A stretch of DNA of 64,000 nt. Source: Thiosocius sp963753845 (GTDB taxonomy: Bacteria; Pseudomonadota; Gammaproteobacteria; Chromatiales; Chromatiaceae). Both the position numbers and the translations under genes were made by a program. Of this stretch, positions 18,769 through 28,004 are shown piece after piece (position 1 is the stretch's first letter; each line of letters starts with the position of its first letter). Under the pieces are notes generated by a model. It searched no databases. It was given only the letters and a program-made list of their open reading frames with translations, and was not told where the DNA came from. The DNA lies in the NCBI GenBank assembly GCA_963753845.1, contig CAVWEI010000014.1, forward strand, positions 62,001 through 126,000. Direction: 5' to 3'.

Positions 18769-20436
18769 TCAGAGCAACAGTCGCCGGATATCGCCGAGCA
18801 ACTCCCGCAGATGGCTGGTGAAACGTACACCTTCCACCCCGTCGATCACGCGGTGGTCGTAGGACAGGCTGAACGGCATGGTCAAACGGGGCACGAAGGC
18901 CTCGCCGTTCCACTTGGGCTGCATCTCGGCACGCGATATCCCGATGATGGCCACCTCGGGCGCATTCACGATCGGGGCGAACTGGGTACCCCCAATGCCG
19001 CCGAGGCTCGAGATCGAGATGCAGCCACCCTGCATCTCGGAGGGCGAAAGTTTCCCGGCACGCGCCTTGGCGCTCATCTCACCCAGTTCCTGGGCAAGCT
19101 CGAAAATTCCCTTTTTGTCCACATCGCGGATGACCGGCACGACCAGGCCATTGGGCGTATCCACCGCGACCCCGATGTGCACGTACCTCTTGAGAATCAG
19201 CTTTTCGCCGTCTGCAGACAGCGAGCTGTTGAACTGAGGGAAGGTCGACATCGCCCGGCATACCGCCTTCATCAGAAACGGCATGAAGGTGAGCTTGACT
19301 TCGGCCCTTGCTGCCTCCTCCTTCTGCGCCTTGCGGAACGCCTCCAGCTCGGTGATATCGGCCTCGTCGAACTGGGTCACATGCGGCACGTTCAGCCAGG
19401 CACGATGCAGATGGGCGCCACTCAGCTTCTTGATGCGGCCGAGCGGCTGCTCCTCGATCTCACCAAAGCTGGAGAAATCGACCGCAGGCATGCCCGGCAG
19501 TGCAAAGCCACCGGCCTTGTCCGGTATCGCCGCAGGTGCGCCCTCGGCCAGGGTGCGCTTCACGTACGCCTGTACGTCTTCCTTGGTGGCGCGTCCCTTC
19601 GGACCCGAGCCCGGCACATGATAGAGATCGACGCCCAGTTCGCGCGCGAAGCGGCGTACGCCCGGGCTGGCGTGTGCCTTGCCCCGCGGAGTGTCCGAGG
19701 GGCGGACCATCACCGGCCTCGGCAGCGGTTCCTTCTCGCCGGCCGGCCGCACTGTCTCGGCCGGGGCCGCAGCAGGCACCGCTTCTTCGGCCGCAGAGGC
19801 CGAAACCGGCGGTGCCGCTGCCGGTGCAGGCACGGCCGTTTCTACGCTGGCGATCAGATCGCCCTCGTTGAGCTTGTCTCCCAGTTTGACCGCGATCGAT
19901 TTCACCACCCCACCGAAGGGCGCCGGGATCTCCATCGAGGCCTTGTCGCTCTCGAGTGTCAGCAGTGACTGCTCAGGCTCGATCGGATCACCGGCCTGAA
20001 CCAGGACCTCGATGATCTCGACATCCTTGAAGTCACCGATATCGGGCACGAGTACGTCCCTGACCACGGGCTGCCCGGCCGCCGGAGCGGGCCCGTCCAC
20101 GGACACCTGCGCGGACTCGGGTACGGATTCGACAGGCTCCACCGCCTCGGCCTCACCCGGCGCAGCTTCGTCCCCTTGCGATGCCGGCTCGGCCGCCGCC
20201 ACGTCCAGCATCATCAACAGATCACCCTGGTTGACCTTGTCGCCCAGGCTCACCTTCAACTCGCCGACCACACCCGCCTGCGGCGAGGGGATCTCGATGC
20301 TGGCCTTGTCGCTTTCGAGAGTGAGCAGTGGGTCTTCGACCTCCACCCTGTCCCCGGGCTTCACCGGGATCTCGATGATCTCGACATCGTGAAAGTCACC
20401 GATATCGGGCAGCAAAACTTCAATCATCTGTGCCAC
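18769..20436 (-). CDS. aceF: Pyruvate dehydrogenase E2 (dihydrolipoamide acetyltransferase)
   Basis: A 555-residue E2 with two N-terminal lipoyl domains, each with the lipoylation site ESDKAS (about residues 44 and 167). Ala/Pro-rich linkers connect these to an E1/E3-binding domain (about 255-292, SPGVRRFARELGVDL) and the catalytic CoA-acyltransferase domain ending in SYDHRVIDGVEG. E. coli has three lipoyl domains; two is common in other gammaproteobacteria. The start is GTG 20436 with GGAG upstream; ATG 20427 is possible. The gap after aceE is 47 bp. Confidence 0.95.
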   Translation of the reverse strand: MAQMIEVLLPDIGDFHDVEIIEIPVKPGDRVEVEDPLLTLESDKASIEIPSPQAGVVGELKVSLGDKVNQGDLLMMLDVAAAEPASQGDEAAPGEAEAVEPVESVPESAQVSVDGPAPAAGQPVVRDVLVPDIGDFKDVEIIEVLVQAGDPIEPEQSLLTLESDKASMEIPAPFGGVVKSIAVKLGDKLNEGDLIASVETAVPAPAAAPPVSASAAEEAVPAAAPAETVRPAGEKEPLPRPVMVRPSDTPRGKAHASPGVRRFARELGVDLYHVPGSGPKGRATKEDVQAYVKRTLAEGAPAAIPDKAGGFALPGMPAVDFSSFGEIEEQPLGRIKKLSGAHLHRAWLNVPHVTQFDEADITELEAFRKAQKEEAARAEVKLTFMPFLMKAVCRAMSTFPQFNSSLSADGEKLILKRYVHIGVAVDTPNGLVVPVIRDVDKKGIFELAQELGEMSAKARAGKLSPSEMQGGCISISSLGGIGGTQFAPIVNAPEVAIIGISRAEMQPKWNGEAFVPRLTMPFSLSYDHRVIDGVEGVRFTSHLRELLGDIRRLLL

Positions 20437-20483
20437 GTCTCTTTCTCCGTATCACTGTCTGCGCACCGTGTGTCGCCTGTCGC

Positions 20484-23141
20484 TCAGACAGTTGCGGGGT
20501 TTGGCTTGTCTGGATCGATCTTGTAGGTCTTGATCGCCTGTGCGACCAGGCTGCTGTCGACCTCGCCCAGATCGGCCAGTACCTTGAGCGCCGCAACCAC
20601 GATGTAGTGGCGGTTGACCTCGAAAAACTTGCGCAGCTGCGAGCGCATATCGGACCGCCCGAAGCCATCCGTGCCAAGGGCGACGAAGTGCCGGTCACCG
20701 ATGTACGGAAGGATCTGCTCGGGAAAGCTGCGCATGTAGTCGGTGGCCGCAATCACCGGTCCCTTCTGCTTTTCCAGCATTCTGCCAACATACGAAACCC
20801 GCGGTTTGTCCATGGGATGCAGTGTGTTCCAGCGCTCGACATCCATGGCCTCACGGCGCAGTTCGGTGAAGCTGGTCGCGCTCCACACGTCCGCCGCTAT
20901 GTTCCATTCGTCCTCGAGCAGGGCCGCCGCGGCGATCACCTCGCGCAGGATGGTGCCCGAGCCCATCAGCTGCACACGCTTCTTCTTGCGCGAACCCTGA
21001 CGGTACAGGTACATCCCGCGAATGATCCCCTCCTCCACGCCGTCCGGCATCGCCGGCTGCTGATAGGCCTCGTTCATCACGGTCACGTAGTAGAAGACAC
21101 TCTGCTGCTGCTCGTACATCACCTTCATGCCGTGATGCAGGATGACCGCCAACTCGTATGCATATGTCGGGTCGTATGCACGGCAGTTTGGGATGAAGGC
21201 AGCCTGCAGATGGCTGTGACCGTCCTGGTGCTGCAGGCCCTCGCCGGCCAGCGTGGTGCGCCCCGCAGTGCCTCCGAGCAGGAAACCGCGCGCCTGCATG
21301 TCGCCCGCGGCCCAGGCCAGATCGCCGATCCGCTGGAAACCGAACATCGAGTAGTAGATGTAGAACGGAATCATGGTGACACCGTTATTGCTGTAAGAGG
21401 TCGCCGCGGCGATCCAGGACGACATCGCACCGGCCTCGTTGATGCCCTCCTGCAGGATCTGCCCCTTCTTGTCCTCGCGGTAGTACATCACCTGTTCGGA
21501 GTCCATCGGCTTGTACAGCTGTCCCACCGATGAATAGATGCCGAGCTGGCGGAACATACCCTCCATGCCGAAGGTTCGCGCCTCGTCGGGTACGATCGGC
21601 ACCACGAACTTACCTATCCCCTTGTCACGGGTGAGGGTGGACAGGAAGCGCACGAAACCCATGGTGGTCGACATCTCGCGATCACCACCGCCCTCCAGCA
21701 GCGCCTTGAAGGTCTCCAGCGGCGGGATGCTCAGGACATTGGCCTGCGTGCGGCGGCTCGGCATGTACCCGCCAAGCGCGGCACGCCGCGCATGCAGGTA
21801 GTTCATCTCCGGGCTGTCGGCCGGCGGCTTGAAGAAGGGTGCCGAGCCGATCTGATCGTCCGGAATCGGGATATTGAAGCGTTCGCGGAAGGCACGCAGG
21901 GATTCCTCGCCCATCTTCTTCTGTGAATGGGTGATGTTCTGACCCTCGCCGGCCTCACCCATGCCGTAGCCCTTGACCGTCTTGGCCAGGATTACGGTGG
22001 GTTGTCCGGTGTGCCGCATCGCCGCGGCATAGGCGGCATGGACCTTGAGCGGGTCGTGGCCACCGCGATTCAGACGCCAGATATCCTCGTCCGACATATT
22101 CGCGACCAGCGCGGCCGTCTCGGGATACTTGCCAAAGAAATGCTCGCGCACATAGGCCCCGCCGTGCGCCTTGTAGGCCTGGTAGTCCCCATCCACGCAT
22201 TCTTCCATGCGCTTGAGCAGCAGGCCGTCCTTGTCGCGCGCCAGGAGCGGGTCCCAGTAACCGCCCCAGATCACCTTGATCACGTTCCAGCCGGCACCAC
22301 GAAACACCGCCTCGAGTTCCTGGATGATCTTGCCGTTGCCGCGTACCGGGCCATCCAGGCGCTGCAGGTTGCAGTTGACCACGAACACCAGGTTGTCGAG
22401 GCGCTCGCGCGCGGCCAGCGAGATTGCGCCCAGGGACTCCGGCTCATCCATCTCGCCGTCACCCATGTACGCCCACACCTTGCGGTCACCCGCATTGGCG
22501 AGTCCGCGATCGTGCAGGTAGCGCATGAAACGTGCCTGGTAGATGGCCATCAGCGGACCAAGGCCCATCGATACGGTCGGGAACTGCCAGAAATTGGGCA
22601 TCAGCCAGGGGTGCGGGTAAGACGGCAGGCCTCCACCGTCGACCTCCTGACGGAAATTGTGCAGCTGCTCCTCGCTGAGGCGGCCCTCCAGGAATGCACG
22701 GGCATAGATGCCCGGGGCCGAATGTCCCTGGAAGAACACCAGGTCCCCCTCCTGGTTGTCATTGCTCGCGCGGAAAAAATGGTTGAAGCCGACATCGAAC
22801 AGGGTCGCACCGGAGGCGAAACTGGCGATGTGGCCACCCAGTTCGCTCGAGATACGGTTGGCCTGCACCACCATCGCCATGGCGTTCCAACGCACGAAGG
22901 AACGTATCCGACGCTCCATCGATCGGTCGCCGGGAAACACGTCCTGCTTGGTCACCGGAATGGTGTTCAGGTAGGCGGTGTTGGCGCTGTATGGCAGATA
23001 GGCACCGGACCTGCGCGCCTTGTCGATCAGCTTTTCCAGCAGATAATGGGCGCGGTCCGGGCCCTCTTTCTCGAGCACACTGTCGAGCGAGTCCAGCCAT
23101 TCCTGTGTTTCCTGGGGATCGAGATCCGGTTTCACTGCCAT
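20484..23141 (-). CDS. aceE: Pyruvate dehydrogenase E1 (homodimeric type)
   Basis: An 885-residue thiamine-diphosphate enzyme that decarboxylates pyruvate and acetylates E2. Length and sequence match the AceE homodimeric class, including the ThDP motif MGDGEMDEPES to NCNLQRLDGPV and the NITHSQKKMGE region. I start at MAVKPDLDPQETQEWLDSLDSV, the family N-terminus; the frame continues upstream but without similarity. As the first gene of the PDH operon, its promoter should lie in 23142-23366. No pdhR-like regulator is in the window. Confidence 0.95.
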   Translation of the reverse strand: MAVKPDLDPQETQEWLDSLDSVLEKEGPDRAHYLLEKLIDKARRSGAYLPYSANTAYLNTIPVTKQDVFPGDRSMERRIRSFVRWNAMAMVVQANRISSELGGHIASFASGATLFDVGFNHFFRASNDNQEGDLVFFQGHSAPGIYARAFLEGRLSEEQLHNFRQEVDGGGLPSYPHPWLMPNFWQFPTVSMGLGPLMAIYQARFMRYLHDRGLANAGDRKVWAYMGDGEMDEPESLGAISLAARERLDNLVFVVNCNLQRLDGPVRGNGKIIQELEAVFRGAGWNVIKVIWGGYWDPLLARDKDGLLLKRMEECVDGDYQAYKAHGGAYVREHFFGKYPETAALVANMSDEDIWRLNRGGHDPLKVHAAYAAAMRHTGQPTVILAKTVKGYGMGEAGEGQNITHSQKKMGEESLRAFRERFNIPIPDDQIGSAPFFKPPADSPEMNYLHARRAALGGYMPSRRTQANVLSIPPLETFKALLEGGGDREMSTTMGFVRFLSTLTRDKGIGKFVVPIVPDEARTFGMEGMFRQLGIYSSVGQLYKPMDSEQVMYYREDKKGQILQEGINEAGAMSSWIAAATSYSNNGVTMIPFYIYYSMFGFQRIGDLAWAAGDMQARGFLLGGTAGRTTLAGEGLQHQDGHSHLQAAFIPNCRAYDPTYAYELAVILHHGMKVMYEQQQSVFYYVTVMNEAYQQPAMPDGVEEGIIRGMYLYRQGSRKKKRVQLMGSGTILREVIAAAALLEDEWNIAADVWSATSFTELRREAMDVERWNTLHPMDKPRVSYVGRMLEKQKGPVIAATDYMRSFPEQILPYIGDRHFVALGTDGFGRSDMRSQLRKFFEVNRHYIVVAALKVLADLGEVDSSLVAQAIKTYKIDPDKPNPATV

Positions 23142-23366
23142 AACCCTGAGTTTCCAAGAAGGTGTTGAGAGGCTTTGGCGCGCGTCGCGACGTGCGCGCG
23201 GCGCCGTTGGTGGCTGCAGAGTAAAGCAGATCTCAGGCAATCTTGCCAAGCTGGTTTAATGTTTTCTTTCATAAACAATGTATTAGCGATTTAATTACTG
23301 CAGACAACCGTCCTATTTTATACGCAAGACAAGCCAGGCTCCCGGTCTGGCTGCGATGTTTGCGGC

Positions 23367-23777
23367 CTATGCGACCACCCATGCGAGGAAGGCGTAACGG
23401 GCCAGCTTGCCCAGCCCTACCAACACCAGAAACCGCAACGGGCCGACACGCAGCAGTCCGGCCAGCAGGCACAGCGGGTCGCCCACGACGGGCAGCCATG
23501 CCAGCAACAGGCTTGGGTTTCCCCAGCGCCCGAACCAGTTCTCGGCGCGTGAAAGATCCCTTTCGCTAATACGCAGCCAGCGCGCATGCAATGCGACATT
23601 GCCGGCACGGCCCAAGGCATAGGTGACCAGGCTGCCCAGCAGGTTGCCGGCAGTGGCGGTCAGGACTAGAGCACCCCAGGGGTCACCCTGGGCCAGCCTG
23701 AACAGCAACATGGCCTCCGAACTGCCGGGAAGCAGGGTCGCAGACACAAAGGCACTGAAGAACAAGGCCCAATCCAC
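23367..23777 (-). CDS. YqaA-family DedA-like membrane protein
   Basis: A 136-residue SNARE-associated/DedA-superfamily protein with four hydrophobic segments. It contains the family blocks SAFVSATLLPGSSEA near the N-terminus and AGNLLGSLVTYALGR, W-x-RWG and LPVVGDPLCLLAG. YqaA relatives act in membrane homeostasis, perhaps as lipid scramblases; the function of this clade is not known. The start is inferred as GTG 23777 (VDWALFFSAF) to match family length; it lacks a strong ribosome site. Confidence 0.75.
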   Translation of the reverse strand: MDWALFFSAFVSATLLPGSSEAMLLFRLAQGDPWGALVLTATAGNLLGSLVTYALGRAGNVALHARWLRISERDLSRAENWFGRWGNPSLLLAWLPVVGDPLCLLAGLLRVGPLRFLVLVGLGKLARYAFLAWVVA

Positions 23778-24050
23778 AGGGTATGAATCCCGGTTAGTGA
23801 AATATCCGTCGAACCGGATGTAAGCCGGGCAGATCGAATCCCCAGCAGGGCAATGATCCCCGTTTCCCCGGGTCAACCTTACCCGTTACCACGGAGTGTT
23901 TGCACCGAACAGCAAACATTGCGCTGGCCGATTCGACGCGCGTTCCCGCCCAGTGCGCTGCGTGTCACGATGGCTTTCGCGTGCAATGCCCCCGGCCTGT
24001 CGGCAGGATCGGTTAAGATCCGGCCCATGAGCAAGCAACCGGAGATTCCG

Positions 24051-24482
24051 ATGCACAGATCACTGATACCTTCGCTGCTGATTTCGATCGCCCTGCTCGG
24101 CACGGCTCGGTCAGGATTTTCCGACGACACCGACCCGCGCGTGTCGCTGGGCCTTACCGACGCAGAACGGATTGAGTTCCTAGCCGAGATGCGCCAGATG
24201 CTGGCCAGCATCCAGGGTATCGTCGCTGCGATCGGCATCGAAGACCGCGACGCGATCGCCGCGGCGGCACGCCTGTCCGGCAATCGCATGGCACGCGCCA
24301 CGCCGGCAGAGGTACGCGCCAAGCTGCCGCAGTCCTTCAAAGCGTTGGGCGGCCCGACTCACCTGCTGTTCGAGGAGATCGCGCTGCGCGCCGACACCGA
24401 CGACATGGCCGACCTGACCGTACTGACCGGCAGCACGCTGGAGCAGTGCCTCGCCTGCCACGCGCAGTTCCGTGCCGACTGA
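24051..24482 (+). CDS. Cytochrome c'-like monohaem protein
   Basis: A 143-residue exported protein with a signal peptide (residues 1-22), a mostly helical body and a single haem site CLACH six residues from the C-terminus (133-137). C-terminal CXXCH on a four-helix body is the plan of cytochrome c'. It has GGAG upstream of ATG 24051 and lies 23 bp before the MBL-fold gene, so the two are probably one operon and act together in the periplasm. Confidence 0.7.
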   Translation: MHRSLIPSLLISIALLGTARSGFSDDTDPRVSLGLTDAERIEFLAEMRQMLASIQGIVAAIGIEDRDAIAAAARLSGNRMARATPAEVRAKLPQSFKALGGPTHLLFEEIALRADTDDMADLTVLTGSTLEQCLACHAQFRAD

Positions 24483-24505
24483 ATTGACAACGAACAGGCA
24501 TTCAT

Positions 24506-25447
24506 ATGGAAAAGCGTAAATACCTTACCAGGCTCCTGATCTCGGCGATGCTCGTCCTCGCCAATGTCGTAACCGGAGCAGACAGCACCGACGGCATACA
24601 CCTGCAGAAGATCACCGATCGGATATATGCAGTGGTCGGTCCCTTTGGCAACCGTTCGCCCGAAAATCTTGGCAATAACGCAACCTTTGGCTTTGTGGTG
24701 ACCGACGATGGCGTCGTGCTGGTCGACCCCGGCGGCAGCTATCAGGGTGCCGCGGAGATTGACGCACTGATCGGGCAAGTCACCGACAAGCCGGTCAAGG
24801 TGGTGATCAACAGCGGTGGGCAGGACCACCGTTGGCTCGGCAACGGCTACTTCAAGCAGCGCGGCGCACGCATCATCGCCAGCGCAGCCGCGGTCGCAGA
24901 TCAGCGTGCGCGCCTTGAGGAGCAGCTGTTCATGCTCGGCAACCTGGTGGGCGCGAAAGGCATGGCCGGCACCGAGGCCGTCTACGCCGATGAAACCTAC
25001 GACGACAGCATGAGCTTCACGCACGGCGGTATGAACTTCGAGTTGCGCATGGTCGGCCCGGCCCATACCCCGGGAGACAGCCTGGTGTGGATCCCGCAAG
25101 AGCGTGTGGTGTTCAGCGGCGACGTAGTCTACATCGGGCGCATGCTCGGCGTGATGCCGCACTCCAGGAGCAGCCACTGGATCGAGGCATTCGAGACGAT
25201 GGCATCACTCGAACCTTTGACCGTTGTGCCTGGACACGGCCCGCCCGCCGACCTCGCCCGGGCACGCGCGGACTCGCTCGACTACCTCGTGTTCCTACGC
25301 GAGACGGTCGGCAACTTCATGGAGAACAGTGGCGACATCACGCAGATCGGCACTCTCGACCAATCCCGCTTCGCCCATCTCGTCGATTACGAGAGCTTGA
25401 AGGGCCGCAATGCCCAGCAGGTATTTCAGGAAATGGAGTGGGAATGA
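24506..25447 (+). CDS. MBL-fold protein with altered metal motif
   Basis: A 313-residue exported metallo-beta-lactamase-fold protein related to the 0.7-1.7 kb MBL gene. Here the HxHxDH motif is replaced: INSGGQDHRWLGN aligns without gaps to FNTHIHGDHWLGN, so the two histidines, the aspartate and the third histidine are G104, Q106, H108 and R109. Downstream ligands remain (GPAHTPGD, FSGDVVY, VPGHGPP). The frame is intact, so this is not a frameshift artefact. It may bind one metal differently, be a scaffold, or have another chemistry. It is co-transcribed with the preceding cytochrome. Confidence 0.8.
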   Translation: MEKRKYLTRLLISAMLVLANVVTGADSTDGIHLQKITDRIYAVVGPFGNRSPENLGNNATFGFVVTDDGVVLVDPGGSYQGAAEIDALIGQVTDKPVKVVINSGGQDHRWLGNGYFKQRGARIIASAAAVADQRARLEEQLFMLGNLVGAKGMAGTEAVYADETYDDSMSFTHGGMNFELRMVGPAHTPGDSLVWIPQERVVFSGDVVYIGRMLGVMPHSRSSHWIEAFETMASLEPLTVVPGHGPPADLARARADSLDYLVFLRETVGNFMENSGDITQIGTLDQSRFAHLVDYESLKGRNAQQVFQEMEWE

Positions 25448-25511
25448 ACAAGCTGCGGGGCTCCTGAACCACCCCGGGAATCCCGGACACGTCCATATCA
25501 CCGGCGCAAAA

Positions 25512-25537
25512 AAATGCCCGGGTCTCCCCGGGCATTT
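25512..25537. terminator. Bidirectional terminator between MBL gene and sulfur-globule genes
   Basis: Perfect 11-bp stem AAATGCCCGGG (25512-25522) / CCCGGGCATTT (25527-25537) with loop TCTC, flanked by A on the left and T on the right. It serves the convergent MBL and sulfur-globule-like transcripts. Confidence 0.85.
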
Positions 25538-25567
25538 CCTCAGACCAGCAATCGAATCAGGATTCGA

Positions 25568-26377
25568 TCAGATCTGCTTGCAGCCTTGGGCCTGCACTTC
25601 GGCGCGGCGGGCCTGCATGGCGGCCTTCATTTCCTGCATACGGGCCTGCATGGCGGCCTGGCGCTCGGTGCGCTCGGCATCCATCGCAGCGCGACGATCG
25701 TCCATGGCCTTCTGCATTTCGACGTTCCGGGCAGGAACCTCGTACGCGACCGGACGCATCGCCGGGCCCTGGCAGTCACCGGCGCTCATCTGAGGCATTT
25801 CCGGCATCTGCGGCATAGCCATTTCTGGCATCTCGGGCATGGCCATTTCAGGCATCTGCGGGGCCATGAACCGGTGCTGAGGAGCCATGAACTGTCCCTG
25901 CGGAGCCTGGGCAGCGAACTGCTCGGCAGCCTGGCGTTGGGCTTCCTGGGCGGCCTTGATGGCCTCGGCCTGCTGTGCAGCAAACTGTTCAGCCGCCTGA
26001 CGCTGGGCCTCTACTGCCTTGGTCTGCTGTTCAGCCATGGCTTCCTGCTGCTCGGCAGTCATGGTCGGAGCCGCAGCATAGGGGGCGTAGCCGTAGGGAG
26101 CGTAGCCATATCCGTTGGAGTTGTAGCCGTTGCCATTGCCGTAGCCATAACCGTCGGCGTTGCCGTAGCCGCGCATATTGGTGCGCGCACGACCCGAGAA
26201 GCTCATGCTGAAGTCGCCGGACGCGGCGCCATCACCGAGGAAATCGCCGGAGGTGTTGCCCCAGCCGTTTCCATTGCCCCAACCGTTGTTGTAACCATCG
26301 TTACCCCACCAGGCAGAAGAAGTTGCGGAAGCGGCTGCGATAGCAACGGCGACTGCGATTTTAGTCAGTTTGTTCAT
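25568..26377 (-). CDS. Extended sulfur-globule-type protein with coiled coil and Met-rich tail
   Basis: A 269-residue secreted protein. A signal peptide ends near SAWW (21-24). Residues 23-104 are Gly/Asn/Tyr-rich and contain the core GDFSMSFSGRARTNMRGYGN shared with the next gene and, from memory, with sulfur globule family proteins. A predicted coiled coil with two copies of EAQRQAAEQFAAQ follows (about 108-158). A Met/Pro repeat (PEMAMPEMPEMAMPQM, 163-197) and a charged helical C-terminus (216-266) complete it. Sulfur globule proteins coat periplasmic sulfur deposits. The long tail is unlike the usual short members. The start at 26377 has GGGGA upstream. Confidence 0.72.
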   Translation of the reverse strand: MNKLTKIAVAVAIAAASATSSAWWGNDGYNNGWGNGNGWGNTSGDFLGDGAASGDFSMSFSGRARTNMRGYGNADGYGYGNGNGYNSNGYGYAPYGYAPYAAAPTMTAEQQEAMAEQQTKAVEAQRQAAEQFAAQQAEAIKAAQEAQRQAAEQFAAQAPQGQFMAPQHRFMAPQMPEMAMPEMPEMAMPQMPEMPQMSAGDCQGPAMRPVAYEVPARNVEMQKAMDDRRAAMDAERTERQAAMQARMQEMKAAMQARRAEVQAQGCKQI

Positions 26378-26532
26378 TGGTTCGATCCCCAAAAATGAAG
26401 AATTAAAGGTCAGAATATGTCGGGTGGCCCACAATCCCATCCCGGGTATCGCGCCGCGTTCGCAGCGGGATACCCGGACTGCATTGCGCACATCCCTGTG
26501 CGCGAACGCATCCATGCGCGGCCGTCAGTCGA

Positions 26533-26940
26533 TTACTCTGCAGCAGGTGCAGCAGGAGCAGGCATCGGCGGAGCTACCGGGGCACCATAGGGAGCGCCGT
26601 AAGGAGCGCCGTAGCCGTACGGACCGTAGCCATAGCCGGGGGCCGAGTAGTTATAACCACTGCCGCGGCCGTCACCGTAGCCATAGCCGTTGCCGTAACC
26701 GCGCATGTTGGTGTTGCCGCGGCCCGAGAAGTTCATGCTGAAGTCACCACCGGCATCGCCGGTACCCTGGAAATCACCAGCGGTATTGCCATAGCCGCTG
26801 CCGTAGCCGCGACCGTTGTTGTAGCTGTTATTACCCCAACCGTTGTTACCCCAGCCACCAGGACCACCACCCCACCATGCAGAAGCGGAAGCAGAAGCGA
26901 CGATAAGGGCTGCAGCGGCAGCAATCTTTACGAATTTCAT
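26533..26940 (-). CDS. Sulfur-globule-type Gly/Tyr-rich secreted protein
   Basis: A 135-residue protein: signal peptide to about residue 21 (ASASA), WWGGGPGGWGNN start, then a Gly/Asn/Tyr-rich body with GDFSMNFSGRGNTNMRGYGN and a C-terminal YGAPYGAPYGAPVAPP repeat. Composition and the WWGG/GYGYG pattern match structural proteins of the sulfur globule envelope. It starts at ATG 26940 with GGAG eight bases upstream and precedes its longer paralogue by 155 bp on the same strand. Its strong AT-rich upstream region suggests high expression. Confidence 0.75.
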   Translation of the reverse strand: MKFVKIAAAAALIVASASASAWWGGGPGGWGNNGWGNNSYNNGRGYGSGYGNTAGDFQGTGDAGGDFSMNFSGRGNTNMRGYGNGYGYGDGRGSGYNYSAPGYGYGPYGYGAPYGAPYGAPVAPPMPAPAAPAAE

Positions 26941-27020
26941 GTCATCAATCTCCAAAAATGGAACTCTGTGTTTTGATTTTTACTGCAGGGCCAGACGTCC
27001 CGCTCAACCCTGCCGCATAG

Positions 27021-27047
27021 TATTTAAGAGTTTGCTTAAACTGTCAA
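27021..27047 (-). promoter_or_regulatory. Candidate promoter of the sulfur-globule gene pair
   Basis: On the minus strand TTGACA (27042-27047) precedes TAAATA (27021-27026) by 15 bp in a markedly AT-rich stretch. Immediately upstream are a GCTAAC-N6-GTTAGC dyad (27065-27082) and the palindrome AGTAAATTACT (about 27050-27060), possible operator sites. The spacing is short, so the exact -10 is uncertain. Confidence 0.45.
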
Positions 27048-27121
27048 TTAGTAAATTACTTATTTGCTAACTTTTACGTTAGCTATTGACTATTGCTATA
27101 GCGAGAATGATGCGAAAAACC

Positions 27122-27144
27122 AAAAAACCCCGCAGGCGGGGTCT
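27122..27144 (-). terminator. Terminator of mlaA
   Basis: On the minus strand a CCCCG/CGGGG stem with a short loop is followed by a run of six T. It lies about 30 bp after the mlaA stop. Confidence 0.8.
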
Positions 27145-27173
27145 TTCTGGACGAGTCGCGACTGACCGGGCGC

Positions 27174-27887
27174 CTACTCTTCGGGGGGATTGCCGTCGTA
27201 CACCAGGCTTCGACGGCGCTGGATGTAGCCATCACGGATAAACGCGTAGGGATCAAGCGCAGCCTGGTCCAAGATGCGGCTGGCGTTCATCAGATCGGAA
27301 CGGGTGTCGATCAGGTTCAGGCCGCGCAGGCCCAAACTCACGGCACGATCATCCAAGTAATAGACTGGGTCGGTGAACCAGTCGACAACAAACCCTATGC
27401 CATCCCGGGTGCTGCTGGGGCCGACGACTGGCAGCACCAGATAAGGGCCGATTTCCATGCCCCAGACACCCAGGGTCTGGCCGAAATCCTCGTTGTAGCG
27501 GGGCAGGTTCATATTGCTCGCGACATCCATGAGACCCAGGATACCGAGGGTGCTGTTCACCGCCACGCGGCCCACGTCGCTGAATGCGCGCCCGATCTTG
27601 AACTGCAGGAGATTGTTGAAGGCCGAAGTCACATCGGCCAGGTTATTGAAAAAGTTGGTGACACCCCGGTTGACCGGGGCCGGCGTGATGTACGCGTAGC
27701 CGCCCGCCAGGGGCTTAAGGATCGCGCGGTCGAGCAATTCGTTGAAGCTGTACACCGCGCGGTTGAAATCCTCCAGCGGATCACGTGGATCGCGATCGAC
27801 ACCGGTCGCACACCCAGCCAGCCCGAGCGTCAGCCCAAGCAGCAAAGCCAACGCCACCCTGCGAAGAGAAGAGGCACGTGGTTTCAT
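27174..27887 (-). CDS. mlaA: MlaA (VacJ) outer-membrane lipoprotein
   Basis: A 237-residue lipoprotein that removes phospholipids from the outer leaflet of the outer membrane and passes them to the Mla pathway. It has a lipobox LAGC (Cys26) and the family pattern DPLEDFNRAVYSFNE, PAPVNRGVTNFFNNL, NSTLGILGLMDVA, EDFGQTLGVWG and GPYLVLPVVGPSS. The mlaFEDCB genes are not in the window, which is common. It has its own terminator. Confidence 0.92.
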   Translation of the reverse strand: MKPRASSLRRVALALLLGLTLGLAGCATGVDRDPRDPLEDFNRAVYSFNELLDRAILKPLAGGYAYITPAPVNRGVTNFFNNLADVTSAFNNLLQFKIGRAFSDVGRVAVNSTLGILGLMDVASNMNLPRYNEDFGQTLGVWGMEIGPYLVLPVVGPSSTRDGIGFVVDWFTDPVYYLDDRAVSLGLRGLNLIDTRSDLMNASRILDQAALDPYAFIRDGYIQRRRSLVYDGNPPEE

Positions 27888-28004
27888 TTGTTTTCCTTTT
27901 TTTCTCTCACCGGCCGAACCCGTCGCCCGGTGTCGGACGAAGGCGCATTATAGGCGTCGCATTCGGACTGTGACACCACGACAGGCCAAGACACCGGTCT
28001 TCTC

